Source: RH-AL1 sp965198485 (lineage in GTDB: Bacteria > Pseudomonadota > Alphaproteobacteria > Rhizobiales > Beijerinckiaceae). Taken from it: a stretch of DNA of 64,000 nucleotides. The DNA lies in NCBI GenBank assembly GCA_965198485.1, contig CBDAPQ010000005.1, forward strand, positions 434,001-498,000. Reading direction: 5' to 3'. Position numbers and translations under genes: made by a program. Shown here piece after piece: positions 1 through 7,582 of this stretch. A model generated the notes under the pieces. That model was not told where the DNA came from. It made no database searches and saw only the letters and a program-made list of their open reading frames with translations. Numbering within the stretch: position 1 is the stretch's first letter; each line of letters starts with the position of its first letter.

Positions 1-1524
1 CACCACCGGTTCGGCCCTGCACTGACTGGGCAAGCCATCGAAACGCACCGAAGGATCCGACAGCATCGGGCCGACGTCGATCAGCCATGCATGTTCCTTG
101 AGCTTTTCCTCTCCCGAAAGAGCCTCGAAGGTCTTTTGGCTCTCCCAGAATGCATCGAGATCAGTCTTGGCCACCCCGAGCAGCACGACATTGGCGTAGG
201 CCGTCAGCACGTCGAAGAACTCGATGACGCTCATCGGCAACTCGGCCGCGCCGTCGGTCAGATAGTGCGTCTTCACCATCTTTTTGAACCCGTCGATCAT
301 CACCTCGTGGGCCATGTTGCGCGAGCCGTAGATCGCCACGTGAGCAAAGTCGGTCCTGAAATCATCCTTTAGCCCATCGTATTTTGGAGTGAAGTCGATC
401 CACTGCGCGATCACTGCCTCCCACTTGGAGGGCGCTTCGCCTGGCAGCACCTGGACGCCAGGATGTGTCAGCTTGGCGACATCAAACATCGTCCAGTTGC
501 GGGACTTGGCGCCTACGGTTTCGTGCTTCGAGTCGGTCAGCTCGGCGGGCCGGAGCACCTTCTTGAGGTCGCGGCCCCCGTCGGCCACGCACCAGCGCAT
601 GAAGGAGTCGGCGACGAACCGGTTGGTCACCATCTCCTTGATGGCTTGCCGAATGCGGGCCTCGCCGGTGGTCGTGTAGGCCGTGAGCCTCTGCCAGCTT
701 TGCTCCGGATTGACCACGAAGAAGCCGCCGGTGAATGGGCTGCGGTATACTTCGCCATAGGCGGTCATGATGGCGGCATTCTTGTCCTCGTCAAGCATAC
801 AGTCAAGATCATTCAGCGTCGTATACAGCGCTGCGCTGTTCTTGTAAGTATCCGGATCACCACTGTGCGGCAGCTGCCCGACTCCCATCACCGTCACCTT
901 GCTGCCGAGCTTGCTAGCGAGATGACGGGTGAGGTCTACCATCATACCGCTGCCCGTGCCGCCCGCTAGGCTGAAGCATACAGCGACGACAGAAGGGAGC
1001 GACGCTTTGTTTACCTGCGCTACAAAGGCGTCGAGCGCGGCATCCATCGGCTTTTCGCCACCGTGAAACGCACTCGCATATATGCCTTTGGCCACTGCAC
1101 GTGGGTAGTGCTCGCCGGACTTCGGCATGACTGCTCCCATGGGAACATAAGGCTGGAATTGCTTGGGAGCTTTGGCACCCTCCGCCTTCAAGAAGTCCGG
1201 CGTCATGGCAAGAGCCTTGACTAAGTCGTCCGCAGAAAGTGGATCAATCGCGATCGACTGGAAGGAGAACCTGTCAGTGGGAATACCGCGCGACTCGAGA
1301 CGTTTGTAGAAGGAGGCGCCGTAATCCTGAGCGAGGCTCATATCCTGGTCGCCGATGTCGACCACCATCGCCGCGAAGGTCGCGAGAGGGTTCGCGAGAT
1401 GATCCTCCACCTCGCCCGTCCGCAACAAAGCTTCGACGTAGACGGCGCCGGTGCGACCGATACCAATCACGTGCATGCAGAGAGCCGTCGCCTCGGCGCC
1501 CATATCCTTTTTATTGGTTGTCAT
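1..1524 (-). CDS. Tubulin/FtsZ-superfamily protein, paralogue 1 (C-terminus cut by window edge)
   Basis: The frame opens with ATG at 1524, with a GGAGAG ribosome site just upstream, and stays open to base 1, so at least 508 residues are present and the stop lies outside. It has an N-terminal nucleotide-loop motif (VIGIGRTGA, about residue 19) and the tubulin signature AGGTGSG after a hydrophobic strand (about residue 190). Along its whole length it can be matched by eye to the protein at 5483-7183: GVGQLPHSGDPDTYK, LDCMLDE, SPFTGGFFVVNPEQSW and YGSRNM are shared. Tubulin-superfamily proteins bind GTP and usually polymerise; neither activity is shown here. No signal peptide or membrane segment is seen. 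It is the most distal gene of the minus-strand accessory block and has its own structured upstream region (1593-1705). Confidence 0.85.
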   Translation of the reverse strand, partial: MTTNKKDMGAEATALCMHVIGIGRTGAVYVEALLRTGEVEDHLANPLATFAAMVVDIGDQDMSLAQDYGASFYKRLESRGIPTDRFSFQSIAIDPLSADDLVKALAMTPDFLKAEGAKAPKQFQPYVPMGAVMPKSGEHYPRAVAKGIYASAFHGGEKPMDAALDAFVAQVNKASLPSVVAVCFSLAGGTGSGMMVDLTRHLASKLGSKVTVMGVGQLPHSGDPDTYKNSAALYTTLNDLDCMLDEDKNAAIMTAYGEVYRSPFTGGFFVVNPEQSWQRLTAYTTTGEARIRQAIKEMVTNRFVADSFMRWCVADGGRDLKKVLRPAELTDSKHETVGAKSRNWTMFDVAKLTHPGVQVLPGEAPSKWEAVIAQWIDFTPKYDGLKDDFRTDFAHVAIYGSRNMAHEVMIDGFKKMVKTHYLTDGAAELPMSVIEFFDVLTAYANVVLLGVAKTDLDAFWESQKTFEALSGEEKLKEHAWLIDVGPMLSDPSVRFDGLPSQCRAEPVV

Positions 1525-1923
1525 CTGGCACTCTCCGTAAACGTGCGAAACCCCTCGAGCGCTGGCGACGAAACCTCCTAGGCTAATAGGGGGACCACAA
1601 ACCGCCGCTCCACGAGGGAACATGAAGAGCGACGGTTCGTGGTCATTTGCCGTATTTGGGGCTGCGGCAAATCTCGACGTAATGACGGTCGTGCGCAAGC
1701 ACGACGGCCGAAAGCCGTGGCGACTGTCCGTTCTCCAGCTACCTAAACCCCTCCGCTCAGAAGATGACTTCACCTGTCGCGGAAACACCTCGAAGCGTAG
1801 CCCGATCCGCGAAGATCGGCCGATGCGAGCTCCGCGGGACGAAGCAGGGATCTCCGGCAGTAGCAGTGCACTCTCACTTCATGTGTGCCGTTGAGCAGCC
1901 TACGGAGATCCTGCGACATCGAT
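1525..1923. other. Gene-free stretch with stacked inverted repeats upstream of paralogue 1
   Basis: No convincing gene is seen in these 399 bases. Read on the minus strand towards the tubulin-like gene they hold three inverted repeats. GTCGTGC/GCACGAC lies at 1688-1705 with a 4-base loop. ATTTGCCG/CGGCAAAT lies at 1645-1672 with a 12-base loop. An 18-bp arm pair (1593-1610 with 1627-1644) pairs throughout if two G-U pairs are allowed. The last two abut exactly. No run of T follows, so these are not ordinary intrinsic terminators. Confidence 0.6.
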
Positions 1924-2139
1924 TTACTCGTTTAACGTCGGGTAGAAAAGCTTAAGGTGATAGAGCACCGCAGCGCCTAGATCCTGAGCTTCCCGAGGAG
2001 TGATCGTCTGTGGATAGATGACCGCCTTCACAGCAATATCGCGGATCTTTTGAGTAGCGAGATCGGTTGGCTTCGACAGACGCCGCGTCACGTTCTCCGC
2101 CATTCGTTCCTGCAGACTTACGACCTTGTCGTCACTCAT
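1924..2139 (-). CDS. Small conserved-looking hypothetical protein, 71 aa
   Basis: This is a 71-residue soluble protein that I do not recognise. It begins MSDDKVVSLQERMAENV and continues with a helix-rich stretch; no cysteine motif, signal peptide or membrane segment is visible. It lies 88 bases downstream of the outer-membrane protein gene on the same strand and upstream of tubulin paralogue 1, so it may be the tail of that transcript. A purine-rich AAGGAGG occurs upstream but too far away to be its ribosome site, so the start is uncertain. Confidence 0.5.
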   Translation of the reverse strand: MSDDKVVSLQERMAENVTRRLSKPTDLATQKIRDIAVKAVIYPQTITPREAQDLGAAVLYHLKLFYPTLNE

Positions 2140-2227
2140 CTCGAGGCTGCAGCTTCGACCCTGACTTCCGCCAACCCTCCTTGCAAAGCGCGTGAAAAGG
2201 ATTGGCCGAGATTTGTGCCGCTCCCCA

Positions 2228-3145
2228 TCAGTACCTCGCAGTTACCGTGGCCGGCGCCGTGGGGGCTACGTAGAGCGGGACGACGACCCGAATGCTTCCA
2301 CGCGTTTCGTAGTCACTGCTAGGATTGGCGACCAAACCGCCAGCACCCAATCCAGGCTGACCGAGACCCCACCCGCCATTGCGTACGTAGACTTCGCGAG
2401 TTGCGTAGGCCTGCAATGTGAACTTCCCGAAGTCGTAGCCGATAAGTCCGCCGATCGCGAGGGATCTCTGGCGAACGACAGGGCCGTCGATGTCAGTCTC
2501 ATAGCTGCCGATCACGCCAAGCTCGAATTTGTTGAACTTCTTCGTGAAGGTGTAGTCGATGAAGACGTTATCGTCGAAGCCAGTCAGAACACCGTTCACA
2601 GTGGTGAGCTTGCCACCGAAGTCGCCGAAGTAATTACCTGTCACAGTCAGGTTATATCCATCCTTGACGTAAGAGGCCGATACACGGAATTGAGCGTTTT
2701 CGCCTCGCCCATTGTTGGTGAAGCGGTCTGCCGTATTGGTACCTGCGGCGAAGCCAAGGTTGAAACCGTTACCGAAGTCATGGGCCAATACGACGATCGC
2801 AGCTTGGGTATAGGCGTCGACCCTGTTGATCGTGGCGCCGTCGATATGCGTGAAGATCGGATCGGGAAGGATAAACTCGAGACGTGTATTGTAGGCCGAG
2901 AACGGCGTCGACCAGATCAATGTCGGTTCATTGACGCCGAGACGATTGCTTTGACCGTCTCGACCGCCGTAGCTTTCGTTGTCGAGGAAAAACACGCCTT
3001 CCGGCAACGGAGCACCGAGAGCGATGCCACAAGTTTCGCAGGGCTGACCGATGATCTGGGCATTTGCCGAACCGGCGAAGCCAATGATCGGGAGTGCTGC
3101 CGTCAGGAGCACCCTAGCCATCCTACCTGTTTTTTTATTCGACAT
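2228..3145 (-). CDS. Outer-membrane beta-barrel protein (phenol-degradation MetA/SphA-like transporter family)
   Basis: This is a 305-residue exported protein. The N-terminus is basic, then hydrophobic (VLLTAALPIIGFAGSANA), with a signal-peptidase-like AxA site near residue 29. The rest alternates short amphipathic strands rich in Y, F, G and N (for example FNLGFAAGTNTADRF and FTLQAYATREVYV) and ends in a short strand, TVTARY, as barrel proteins do. The pattern resembles the putative outer-membrane transporter family found near aromatic and small-molecule catabolic genes; the substrate is unknown. A CxxC (CETC) sits just after the cleavage site. The ATG at 3145 is preceded by GGGGG. It lies between cbtB and the 71-residue gene on the minus strand, so it may let a substrate of the amide/cobalt cluster cross the outer membrane; that is inference. 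Confidence 0.7.
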   Translation of the reverse strand: MSNKKTGRMARVLLTAALPIIGFAGSANAQIIGQPCETCGIALGAPLPEGVFFLDNESYGGRDGQSNRLGVNEPTLIWSTPFSAYNTRLEFILPDPIFTHIDGATINRVDAYTQAAIVVLAHDFGNGFNLGFAAGTNTADRFTNNGRGENAQFRVSASYVKDGYNLTVTGNYFGDFGGKLTTVNGVLTGFDDNVFIDYTFTKKFNKFELGVIGSYETDIDGPVVRQRSLAIGGLIGYDFGKFTLQAYATREVYVRNGGWGLGQPGLGAGGLVANPSSDYETRGSIRVVVPLYVAPTAPATVTARY

Positions 3146-3321
3146 TCTTACCCCCGTGTTGCAGCCGCGAACTCCAGATCCCCTGAATATCGGGCCGTTA
3201 TGAAGCGAAACGCCGAAGTAGCGCCGCGCACATTCTTCAGAATGCTGAAATACAACAGGAAGCTACACCAGATGCTCGCTGCCTGGAAGCCTTGAGCACG
3301 CACCGGCGAGGAAATCCGTTC

Positions 3322-3531
3322 CTAGTGGCAAGGAAAACCCAGAAGATGGCGCCCATCGTGGACGAACTCATGGATGTACACCCCTTTGAACAAGGACGTC
3401 GCACCTTCTTCGGCACCAACAAAGTAGATTGATAGGATGAACAACAAACCGCCGAAGATTGCCCAAGGAAGGATCGCTTTCACGGGGAGCGCTGTCGGCA
3501 GGCTTCCAGAAAGAACGCTTTCGTTGTACAT
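3322..3531 (-). CDS. cbtB: Cobalt transporter subunit CbtB (copy 1)
   Basis: This is a 69-residue protein with one membrane helix (AILPWAIFGGLLFILSIYFV) and the characteristic C-terminal block GAEEGATSLFKG, HEFVHDGRHLLGFPCH, whose histidines and terminal Cys-His are thought to bind metal. CbtB normally works with CbtA (here at 17401) in cobalt transport. I chose the ATG at 3531 because GGAGTTCTT lies directly before it; an in-frame upstream start at 3564 has no ribosome site. A long leader with tandem hexaloop stem-loops and a terminator precedes the gene (3687-3578), so expression is probably set by antitermination. A second cbtB lies at 23157. Confidence 0.9.
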   Translation of the reverse strand: MYNESVLSGSLPTALPVKAILPWAIFGGLLFILSIYFVGAEEGATSLFKGVYIHEFVHDGRHLLGFPCH

Positions 3532-3577
3532 AAGAACTCCATCGATTAATCGAGCACAAAGCAATGCCCAGAACGGT

Positions 3578-3687
3578 AAAAACCTCCGTCTAGCCGCCTG
3601 ATGACGGCAAACGAAGGCTTTGATGCCAGAGAAAGAACGGCTTTAATGCCGTCACTCAATTTACTGCCTAATCTTTTCTTATGTCAA
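3578..3687 (-). promoter_or_regulatory. ANTAR-type antitermination leader of cbtB: promoter, two hexaloop hairpins, terminator
   Basis: On the minus strand there is a sigma70-like promoter, TTGACA (3687-3682), 18 bases, TAAATT (3663-3658). Five bases later comes hairpin 1: ACGGC, loop ATTAAA, GCCGT (3652-3637). Hairpin 2 is GGC, loop ATCAAA, GCC (3627-3616), with 11 bases between the GGC/GCC elements. Next is an intrinsic terminator: CCGTC (3607-3603) paired with GACGG (3590-3586), then AGG and TTTTT (3582-3578). CCT at 3617-3615 can extend the terminator stem by pairing with AGG, so hairpin 2 and the full terminator exclude each other. Known ANTAR targets are two tandem hexaloop stem-loops before a terminator. 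Here loop base 4 is A, not the usual G. Confidence 0.7.
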
Positions 3688-3996
3688 GCGCTTTGCCGGG
3701 ATTATTTATGACCCGCAAGCCGCGCTTCTGAGATGACCGTGGAGAGTCAAGCTTGTATAGCAGCAAACTTGCGGCAAACTGCTTATCGTTTAGGACACGC
3801 GCCTAAGTCAGCCCCAGAACGAGACGTTATTGTTGAAGATGCATGCAGTCCATCGGGTGGGATCGAGCTAAATAGTCAAACAGAAAATGTCGGTCATGTG
3901 GCGAGAGATTGAAGGCTGCCATCCAACGCTTGACTCTGCGCGCGGGTCGTTTGCCTTTACAATCGCCCGCCGACTTAGGCCTTATGGCAGACCGAC
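3688..3996. other. Gene-free, AT-richer spacer between the [2Fe-2S] gene and the cbtB promoter
   Basis: No open frame here looks like a gene. The stretch looks less GC-rich than the flanking coding sequence. It holds a short imperfect repeat, GCAAACTtgcgGCAAACTG, near 3763-3780. I searched for a cobalamin riboswitch (a B12 box would be expected before a cobalt gene) and did not find its conserved core. Confidence 0.5.
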
Positions 3997-4365
3997 TCAG
4001 CCGTGAAGCGTTCGTGGATCAATGGCTAGACGAAGGCGCTCAACCAGAACACCCCGTTGGACATGGGATCGCAGGATCTCCTCGATATCAGCTTCGGTCT
4101 CGTAGCGGTACCATGTGCCTTGCGGATATATCACCATGACGGGACCATGCTCACAAACGTTGAGACAGCCGGCGTGATTGATGCGGATGCGAGGCACGCC
4201 GAGCGCCATCCCAAGGCGACACATGTAATCGCAAAGCTGCTTCGAACCTCGAGCGGCGCACGATCCCCGACGATGCGTATCGGGCCGTTGGTTGGTGCAG
4301 CAGAACACGTGAACACGATACACCGGTTCGATTTCATCGGCGGCGAAGACTGCCGGTTCTGTCAC
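3997..4365 (-). CDS. Thioredoxin-like [2Fe-2S] ferredoxin-domain protein
   Basis: This is a 122-residue protein carrying the cysteine pattern of the thioredoxin-fold [2Fe-2S] family: a Cys pair in VFCCTNQRP, further cysteines (GSCAARGSKQLCDYMC) and a C-terminal GCLNVCEHGP. The last motif is the cluster-ligand loop seen in small (2Fe-2S) ferredoxins found beside cobalamin and metal-handling genes. It starts with GTG at 4365, sharing a base with the cobW stop codon (TAGTGA), so the two are almost certainly translationally coupled. Likely roles are electron transfer or metal delivery together with the CobW protein; the partner enzyme is not in the window. Confidence 0.8.
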   Translation of the reverse strand: MTEPAVFAADEIEPVYRVHVFCCTNQRPDTHRRGSCAARGSKQLCDYMCRLGMALGVPRIRINHAGCLNVCEHGPVMVIYPQGTWYRYETEADIEEILRSHVQRGVLVERLRLAIDPRTLHG

Positions 4366-5372
4366 TAGGCAACCTTTCCCGACTTGATCACACAGCGGGC
4401 GAGACCTTCGGCGAACTCCGCGCGGTCAAGATTTTTTCCAATCACGACGAACTGAGAACGGCGCGGTTCTCCCGGCGCCCACGGTTGGTCGGGCCGCATC
4501 GTCGTCAGCATGCGCACGCTTTGAAAGACGACGCGCTCATTGAAACCGCGAGCGTCGAAGATGCCCTTGGTACGGTAGAGATCATCGCCGCGTTCCGACG
4601 CAATCTTGTTCATCCAAAGCACGAAGCTGTTGATGTCGATGGGACTGACTTCTTCCAAGACGAACGACGTTACTGCCGCATCATGCTCATGCTCATGGTC
4701 GCCGAGAAACTCGGGATCGACCTCGAGTTTCTGTACAAGGTCGAAGGCGCCGACCCCAATAACCTTGCTGATGTCGATCTCGGCGTTTGTGGTGTGATGA
4801 ATCGCCGCCAGCGGGTTCAGCTTCCGGATCCGCGCCTCGATCTTGGCGATTTGCTCGGGACCGACGAGATCGATCTTGTTGATGAGGATGATGTCGCTGA
4901 AAGCAACCTGCTCGACCGCCTCGTTGCTTTGCGCCAGATTGGTCTCGAGGTTCACCGCATCCACGACCGTCACGAACGCATCGAGCTTGATCCCGGCCTT
5001 AACTTCGTCGGCGACGAAAAAGGTGGAGGCGACAGGCGCCGGATCAGCGAGGCCGGTGGTTTCGATCAAGATCCCGTCGAGGGCGCCGGCACGCTCCTGC
5101 AGGCGGCCGAGAGTTTCCACCAGATCGCCGCGGACCGTGCAGCACAGACATCCATTATTGAATTCGACAAGCTCGGCCTGGTCCTCGCGGATCACCAATT
5201 GCCCGTCGATCGAGACCTCGCCGAACTCATTGACGATGACGGCGATCTTTTTACCATGCTGCTCGCTGAGGATGCGGTTGATGAGCGTCGTCTTGCCGGA
5301 TCCAAGAAACCCCGTGACCACGGTCGCGGGGATGGCGTTGCGCTTCGGGGCGACCTGCTCGGCGTTTGCCAT
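4365..5372 (-). CDS. CobW/P47K-family metallochaperone GTPase
   Basis: This is a 335-residue G3E P-loop GTPase. Walker A is GFLGSGKTT (residues 21-29), the metal-binding CxCC motif of the family is CLCC (75-78), and NKID supplies guanine specificity. A histidine-rich segment, DHEHEHD (about 225-231), could bind Co or Zn. The CobW C-terminal domain follows. Members insert or deliver metals such as cobalt for cobalamin synthesis, and the P47K branch accompanies Co-type nitrile hydratases. With CbtA, CbtB and AmiE nearby, cobalt is the likeliest metal (inference). It overlaps the downstream [2Fe-2S] gene by one base, and a UUCG-capped terminator-like hairpin separates it from tubulin paralogue 2. 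Confidence 0.88.
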   Translation of the reverse strand: MANAEQVAPKRNAIPATVVTGFLGSGKTTLINRILSEQHGKKIAVIVNEFGEVSIDGQLVIREDQAELVEFNNGCLCCTVRGDLVETLGRLQERAGALDGILIETTGLADPAPVASTFFVADEVKAGIKLDAFVTVVDAVNLETNLAQSNEAVEQVAFSDIILINKIDLVGPEQIAKIEARIRKLNPLAAIHHTTNAEIDISKVIGVGAFDLVQKLEVDPEFLGDHEHEHDAAVTSFVLEEVSPIDINSFVLWMNKIASERGDDLYRTKGIFDARGFNERVVFQSVRMLTTMRPDQPWAPGEPRRSQFVVIGKNLDRAEFAEGLARCVIKSGKVA

Positions 5373-5405
5373 GTTGGTCTAAGTCCAGCTTGTTCGAGGA
5401 GGTGA

Positions 5406-5442
5406 CAAAAGGCTATGCAGACGAAGCCGAAGCTTCGCCTGC
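5406..5442 (-). terminator. UUCG-capped terminator-like hairpin between tubulin paralogue 2 and cobW
   Basis: On the minus strand an 11-bp stem (5442-5432 with 5427-5417, one G-U pair) is closed by a TTCG tetraloop, followed a few bases later by CCTTTTG (TTTT at 5410-5407). It lies in the 110-base gap upstream of cobW, where it would reduce read-through from the tubulin operon, or act as an RNA end or stabiliser. Confidence 0.6.
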
Positions 5443-5482
5443 AATCATCGTTGGACTAGAAACGCTCGTTTACTCTAGCCAA

Positions 5483-7183
5483 TTAGCCGTGCGATACTGC
5501 TGCAACGGCAACCCGCGCCGGCGCCGCGCCGCCTGGGGTCGCAACGACGGTCTTGGTCATGGCGGCGATCTGCTGCTCGAGGATCACCTTCCGGTTCGCC
5601 GGCGGCAGGACATCACCGCGCAGTTGGTCGTAGGGAACCACAACCCAGCAAGCGCAGCCCCAGATGCACTCGCCGGCCATGCCTTCAAAGCGGATCGCGG
5701 GCTCGGACAGCATCGGCCCGATGTCGACGAGCCAGGCATGCTCGTTGAGCTTATCCTCCCAAGAAAGCTTGTCGTAGACCTTTTGGCTCGACCAGAACGC
5801 TTCAAGATCCGTCTTGGCCACTCCCGGCAGGATGACGTTGCCGTAGGCCGTCAACGCATCGAAGAACTCGTGGTTGACGATCTGCAGCGTCGATTCCGAG
5901 TCGAGCATGTAGCACTTCTTCATCATCGCCTTGAACTTCGTGCTCATCTCGGCAGGGTCCATGTTGCGCGACCCGTAGATGAACACCTCGGCGAAGTCGG
6001 TCTTGAAATCGTTTCTCAGGCCGTCGTACTTCTCCGTAAAGTCGATCCACTGCCCGATCACCGAGTCCCACTTCGAGGGCGCCTCGCCCGGAAGAACCTG
6101 CACGCCGGGATGGGTCAGCTTGGCGACGTTGAACATCGTCCAGTTGCGAGCCTTGGCGGTGATGGTCTCGTGCGGCGCGCCGGTCATTCCGGAGGGACGC
6201 AGGGCACGGAACAGGTCACGGCAATTGTCGACGACGGCAAACCGCATGAAGGAATCGGCAACGAAGCGGTTTGTGACCATTTCCTTGATGTTCTGCCGGA
6301 CAGCCGCTTCACCCGTGGTGGTGTAGGCGGTGAGGCGCTGCCAGCTCTGCTCGGGGTTGACGACGAAGAAGCCGCCCGTGAAAGGGCTGCGATAGAGGTC
6401 GCCCCACACAGCGGTGACGCCGGCGTTCTTCTCTTCATCGAGCATGCAGTCGAGGTCGTTCAGCGTCGTGTACAGCGCCGGGCTGTCCTTGTAGGTGTCC
6501 GGATCACCCGAATGCGGCAACTGGCCCACGCCGATCACCGGGATGCGACGACCGAGCTTCACGTTCGACAGATGGCGAGCGAGGTCGACGACCATACCGC
6601 TGCCTGTCCCGCCGGCGAGGCTGAAGCAGACCGTGACGAGCGAGGGCAAGCCAGCCTTGTCAATCATATCGACGAACTTGCGCAGGGCGATGTCCATCGG
6701 ACGGCTGCCGGCGTAGTACGCGTTGGCATAGATGCCCTTGGCGACAGCACGCGGGAAATGCTCGCCGGGCTTCGGCATTACGTACTTCTTCGGCACGTAA
6801 GATTCGAAGTTAGGATTCCAGTAGTAACGCGGGTACTCGATCTTGAGGAACTCGCGGGTGCGGTTCATGCCTTCGAAGAACTCTTCCTTCGACGGGACAG
6901 GCAGTGCTATCGCCTGGAATGAAAATCGCTCTGAAGGAATGCCGCGCGACTCGAGGCGCTTGATGAAGGAGGCGGCGTAATCCTGAGCAAGGCTCATATC
7001 CTGATCGCCGATGTCGACCACCATCGCGGCAAACGTCGCGCGCGGATCGGCAAGGTGATCCTCTACTTCACCGGTTCGCAGCAGAGCCTCGACATAGGCA
7101 GCGCCGGTGCGCCCGATGCCGATGACGTGCATGCAATGCGGCGCCTGCGTGCCCGTGGCGCTATGATAGAGAGATGATGTCAT
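5483..7183 (-). CDS. Tubulin/FtsZ-superfamily protein, paralogue 2
   Basis: This is a 566-residue protein. The N-terminal nucleotide loop is IGIGRTGAA (21-29), VVDIGDQD (55-62) follows the next strand, and the tubulin signature AGGTGSG is at 190-196 after VTVCFSL, the place where FtsZ and tubulin have GGGTGxG. These are the phosphate-contacting loops of the superfamily. It is longer than FtsZ, with an extra C-terminal region that ends in an Ala/Val-rich tail, and it has no signal peptide. It is closest to paralogue 1. I chose ATG at 7183, with TTGGAG upstream; an in-frame start at 7207 lacks a ribosome site. It follows the 108-residue gene by 72 bases and probably shares its transcript. Polymerisation and function are unknown. 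Confidence 0.85.
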   Translation of the reverse strand: MTSSLYHSATGTQAPHCMHVIGIGRTGAAYVEALLRTGEVEDHLADPRATFAAMVVDIGDQDMSLAQDYAASFIKRLESRGIPSERFSFQAIALPVPSKEEFFEGMNRTREFLKIEYPRYYWNPNFESYVPKKYVMPKPGEHFPRAVAKGIYANAYYAGSRPMDIALRKFVDMIDKAGLPSLVTVCFSLAGGTGSGMVVDLARHLSNVKLGRRIPVIGVGQLPHSGDPDTYKDSPALYTTLNDLDCMLDEEKNAGVTAVWGDLYRSPFTGGFFVVNPEQSWQRLTAYTTTGEAAVRQNIKEMVTNRFVADSFMRFAVVDNCRDLFRALRPSGMTGAPHETITAKARNWTMFNVAKLTHPGVQVLPGEAPSKWDSVIGQWIDFTEKYDGLRNDFKTDFAEVFIYGSRNMDPAEMSTKFKAMMKKCYMLDSESTLQIVNHEFFDALTAYGNVILPGVAKTDLEAFWSSQKVYDKLSWEDKLNEHAWLVDIGPMLSEPAIRFEGMAGECIWGCACWVVVPYDQLRGDVLPPANRKVILEQQIAAMTKTVVATPGGAAPARVAVAAVSHG

Positions 7184-7255
7184 GTCTACTTCTCCAAGGT
7201 TAAGCAATCTGTCGCAAACGATGCGAGCAGTGGATTACAGTCGAAGGCATGGCCT

Positions 7256-7582
7256 TCAGCATCTAACGGAGAACGTCTCCGTCAAATCTAAGAAACCGAG
7301 GTCGCGCATGATATGGGCGACAGAGGTAGCTCGGTTGTTCGAAACATAAAGCATATAGTCTTCGACGAAGAGACCGGGGTCTGTCGATATTGTCCCCTCT
7401 TCAATGAGCGCAACGCCCTTCTCCAAGTCTTCTCTCGCCAGCCTCGCCGACCAGATCGGACATTCTATGTATATGGCCTCCTCGGTTGCCTTCGTAACAT
7501 GGAGATGCTTGCCACCAGTAATCGTCGGAACCATCGCTCCGCCACCATACCGTTCTACAACAGACGACCAATCCAAAGGCAT
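7256..7582 (-). CDS. Unrecognised 108-aa protein between two tubulin-like genes
   Basis: I do not recognise this protein. It is 108 residues, soluble-looking and mixed alpha/beta, with a GGG near residue 13, ECPIWSARL mid-protein and DPGLFVEDYMLYV followed by a helix. It has two cysteines (in ECPIW and the last residue) and no membrane segment. Its start codon (7582-7580) directly abuts the stop of paralogue 3 at 7583, which indicates translational coupling. Position suggests an accessory or regulatory partner of the tubulin-like proteins; that is inference from the neighbourhood only. Confidence 0.75.
   Translation of the reverse strand: MPLDWSSVVERYGGGAMVPTITGGKHLHVTKATEEAIYIECPIWSARLAREDLEKGVALIEEGTISTDPGLFVEDYMLYVSNNRATSVAHIMRDLGFLDLTETFSVRC

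Noticed and set aside
1593..1705. A third ANTAR target upstream of tubulin paralogue 1
   Set aside because: The hairpins have loops of 16, 12 and 4 bases, no GGC/GCC hexaloop, and no T-run follows.
3532..3996. Cobalamin riboswitch before cbtB
   Set aside because: The conserved B12-box core and surrounding stems were looked for and not found; the leader is explained better by two hexaloop hairpins and a terminator.
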